Source of the DNA: Metopolophium dirhodum
Taxonomy: Eukaryota; Arthropoda; Insecta; Hemiptera; Aphididae
Length of the DNA: 64,000 bases
Direction of reading: 5' to 3'
Assembly (NCBI RefSeq): GCF_019925205.1
Contig: NC_083560.1
Span: 39,292,270-39,356,269, forward strand
This document shows, one piece after another, positions 61,214 through 64,000 of the stretch (within the stretch, counting starts at the first letter, position 1; every line of letters begins with the position of its first letter). The notes beneath the pieces were generated by a model. The model searched no databases, was not told the DNA's origin, and worked only from the letters and a program-made list of their open reading frames with translations. The translations under genes and the position numbers were made by a program.

Positions 61214-64000
61214 ATGAATAATCATGAGTCAGATCAAGACAATAACAAAAAACAAGAACCTCAAATTGGTATTGAATTATATGGCAGTGTAATTAAAATT
61301 CCACTATCAACCTTCAATAATATTATAGAATGTGTAGTCACAAAATATATTTTGGGAATTCAGAATAACAAGAAGGATATTATTGGCCTAAATGATTTGG
61401 TAAATAATCAGCCTTGGAAAAAAAAATATAATGATTGTAAGACTCGTGCCACAAATTTAAATTTTATTGAAAAACAGTTGGAGAGAGATTTAAAAATAAA
61501 TATGTTTGCACAACCAATGAGGTGTCTTTCTGGTTCGGTTAAGCAATATGTTAAAATTACACCGATCATCAAAGCGAAAATGTAAGATATGTATAAAAAA
61601 TAATATATATTTTAAGTAATTTATATTTAAATAATTCGTTGGTTCTTAACCAAACTCAATTTGGAGCTAAAGTGTATTGATTTTACAAAAATTTGCGAGT
61701 TTTTTTTCTATTTGTCATTACCCATTATCTTTTAGTTTAGTAATAATACATCGATTTTCAACTTAGGCCATGGTTTCCGGTAGCAAACTGGAGCTAGTTG
61801 GTACTTAGGTAGGTCAAAAATTTCAAGTTAACTGGTAACAATTTTTTATTATGCAAAACCAGATATGACAACATCAATTTTGTTTTTTTTGTGAAACAAC
61901 CTTAGATCCATGAATTTTTCATTAAAAGTTTAAATAAGATTTCTATACATGTTTAAATAGTTGTCTCTTTTAGAGTTTTTTTCTATAAATGACAATACAA
62001 TTTTTCACTGTTTCAAAAAGCTTGAAAATATAATAAGAAGTTCCTCATAACTTTTCCATCATTTACCTATAAAAAAGTACCGTAAATACATAGTTACAAT
62101 ATTTTTTAAGCCTAAACTTAAAATGTTGATGGAATTTGTCTAATTCCCAAAACTCGCAAATTATTTTGTAGTTAAAAATTATAACATTTTAATCATTCAA
62201 ACCTAAGGTTAGAAAATTGAATTCAAGGTTCCTCATAACTTGTTATTGTAGTTATTTAAAAAAAAAAGTTTCATGCGTTACTTAAACAATATATTTAAAC
62301 CACAGGCCTATAATAGGCGTTTGATCTATTTATAGGCATAAGAAATTTTCAATTTTTTAAGTTATTTTTCAATTATTATCGATGAAATAATTTTTGCTTA
62401 ACTAAAAGTTTGAAAATTAATACGATGTTCCGCATGAGTTGATGTTATAGCCATTTAAAAAAATTAAAGATAGGTAAATCCACAATTCTTTTTTTTTTAT
62501 AAGTACTTATTTGAAATAAATACATGATTTCTCATAAGTAGTTCATACCATACTATTTTTCAAATAAGAGCGCAGTGCTTCATTATCATAGGTAGCCAGC
62601 AACACGCCTCTATCACAAAATGAATAATTGCTGCTGAAACTGCCAGGATATGCGCGAGTTTCGACCAGTTTTCGTCTACCGCCCGGTGTATTCTTATTTA
62701 AAAAATAGTTTATAACCAAAAAATCTAAAAATATATAAATTCAGTTTTTTTTTATTCTTATTTTATTTAAGAGTACCAAATTTGTTCACATATTTAAAAC
62801 CCACCGGGTTTTAATGGGTTGGACCCAGTACTTTCGAACCCTGCAAATTTGAATTAAATTAGATTTTTAAACAAAGAATAACAAATTAAATTATTTGGAG
62901 TAAGTGCCCTCCATGGAAAGTTTCTTAAATTCATTTTTTTTTATGGCCATTAAATCATCCTTTATTTTACCTATTGTTCTATATCGTAACAGTAAATTGT
63001 ATTATGAAAAATATAAAATTAAAAGGTTTTTGTTGTAATTTAAAAATTGTATGTGTGGGTACTTAAAACTTTTAACATTTATATTTTATTCTCACAATTA
63101 AATTTTTAAATGCATAATTAATTCAACTTATTGTATTAGTAACTGTAATATAAATTACTTTAATATTTCATCAAAAATGCTTGTTCGTATAGGCCGACAG
63201 ACTGTGAAGGCTTTTGATCAGAATATCATTGAATTCTTATATAACACATGCATTATAATGATTAATTTGATGAGGTACTATTGACCTCACTGTATGTACA
63301 GTTCCTTACTTTCTCTCTTTTTAAAATTTTGACTAATTTTAATTTAATAAAAATATTGAATTCTTTTCCTAATATTTATATTGGTAATCATGAATTTAAA
63401 AGTAACTTCACTTGTTAATTAGTTTTATCATGCATAAACAAATTGTTTAATGTGTCCATAAATCAATTCAATATATAATATTATAGTTACTAAATAGTAT
63501 TACACTTTTTTAACTATTTTTTAGGGCCAGAGATGCATTTAAGAATTCTAAGAAGAAATATCAAATATGTACTATATCAGATAGTGAAGATGATTGCATA
63601 ATAACTGATACGTCGAATATCAAATCAATACAAACTAAAAATGATAATATTATTGATTTTATTGATTTAGATAATGATACCCAAAACTTGGAGGTTAAAT
63701 ATAAGCCAGCTCCGAAATCGAAAACAAATTGTAAATCATATAGTGAAGATGATGGCATAGTAACTGATACGTCAAATATCAAATCAATACAAACTAAAAA
63801 TGATAATATTATTGATTTGATTGATTTAGATGATGATACCCAAAACTTGGAGGTTAAATATAAGCCAGCTCCAAAATCGAAAACAAATTGTAAATCATAT
63901 AGTGAAGATGATTGCATAATAACTGATACGTCAAATATCAAATCAATACAAACTAAAAATGATAATATTATTGATTTGATTGATTTAGATGATGATACCC
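61214..64000 (+). CDS. SIM-array protein, 5' part (runs off the window)
   Basis: Exon 1 (61214-61581) encodes 122 residues from MNNHESDQDNN and ends in AAAAT|GTAAGA. Exon 2 starts at 63525 after TTTTTTAG and is open to the window end; the junction codon is Met123. At least 281 residues are present. The N-terminal part is basic, with a short helix-like EKQLERDLK block, and has no domain I recognise. From residue 143, three units of 53 residues follow (143, 196, 249, the last incomplete). Each has SEDDxIxTDTSN, then DNIIDLIDLDDDTQ, then a basic KPAPKSKTNCKSY linker. A hydrophobic I/V-rich core followed by Asp is the standard SUMO-interaction motif, so multivalent binding of SUMOylated proteins in the nucleus is the natural inference, not proof. 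The C-terminus is unseen. Confidence 0.75.
61582..63524 (+). other. intron 1 of the SIM-array gene, repeat-filled
   Basis: Consensus GTAAGA...TTTTTTAG ends. 61950-62600 contains four diverged copies of the 'gaaaat-aata-aag-ttcctcataa' motif at about 185-195-base spacing, as in repeat A. Confidence 0.7.
63583..64000 (+). repeat. coding tandem repeat, 159-bp unit
   Basis: Units begin at 63583, 63742 and 63901. DNA identity between units is near-perfect (single changes such as GAT-TGC/GAT-GGC and ATT-GAT-TTT/TTG), so the array expanded recently or is homogenised. It continues past the window. Confidence 0.97.

Noticed and set aside
63561..63941. Long minus-strand ORF opposite the SIM array
   Set aside because: It is the complement of a low-complexity coding repeat. 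The plus-strand frame has a matching exon junction and a sensible protein, while the minus one is a repetitive hydrophobic shadow.

Overview
This window looks like nuclear DNA from a hemipteran insect, most probably an aphid. It is strongly AT-rich, genes are split by spliceosomal introns (one about 55 bases), and the intergenic sequence carries the 'taggtacctacctataat' flavour and dispersed repeats I associate with aphid genomes. The species call is an inference from style and gene content; no database search was possible.

Layout. 1-9000: a LINE fragment, a decayed coiled-coil gene, a textbook hAT-type MITE with 8-bp target duplication (3057-3701), and a CpG-rich upstream region with an orphan first-exon candidate (5454-5610). 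9028-11997: a clean two-exon gene for a 764-residue leucine-rich-repeat membrane protein. 12-28 kb: accessory DNA with another MITE, a broken hAT transposase, a near-perfect hairpin, a decayed HINFP-like zinc-finger gene, a direct duplication, a FLYWCH relic and a tRNA-derived SINE.

28.9-48.7 kb is a large inverted duplication (arms called A and B) around a 7.4-kb centre. The arms contain shattered LTR-retrotransposon gag with an N-terminal SAP-like domain. The centre holds an intact pogo/Tigger transposon (35036-37108) whose unoccupied target site is present twice in the same window, an LTR with primer-binding site, a hAT relic and a third partial repeat copy (C) that carries a 59-residue serine-rich ORF. 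48.7-58.2 kb is a second, nearly perfect palindrome. Each arm carries a complete six-exon gene of the BCCIP family, so two BCCIP copies sit head to head around a 117-base loop. The loop and inner arms are made of the same dispersed repeat that forms A and B.

58.6-64 kb: weak exon-like segments on the minus strand, two small inverted repeats, and the start of a plus-strand gene (61214 to beyond the window) whose second exon is a tandem 159-bp array. Each 53-residue unit presents a SUMO-interaction-like motif (hydrophobic IIDLIDL core followed by aspartates).

The cellular genes recognised (LRR receptor-like protein, BCCIP pair, SIM-array protein) do not form a pathway together. What organises the window is repeat-mediated rearrangement. 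The most notable points are the BCCIP palindrome, the SIM-array gene, the occupied and empty Tigger sites, and the serine-rich ORF in repeat C.
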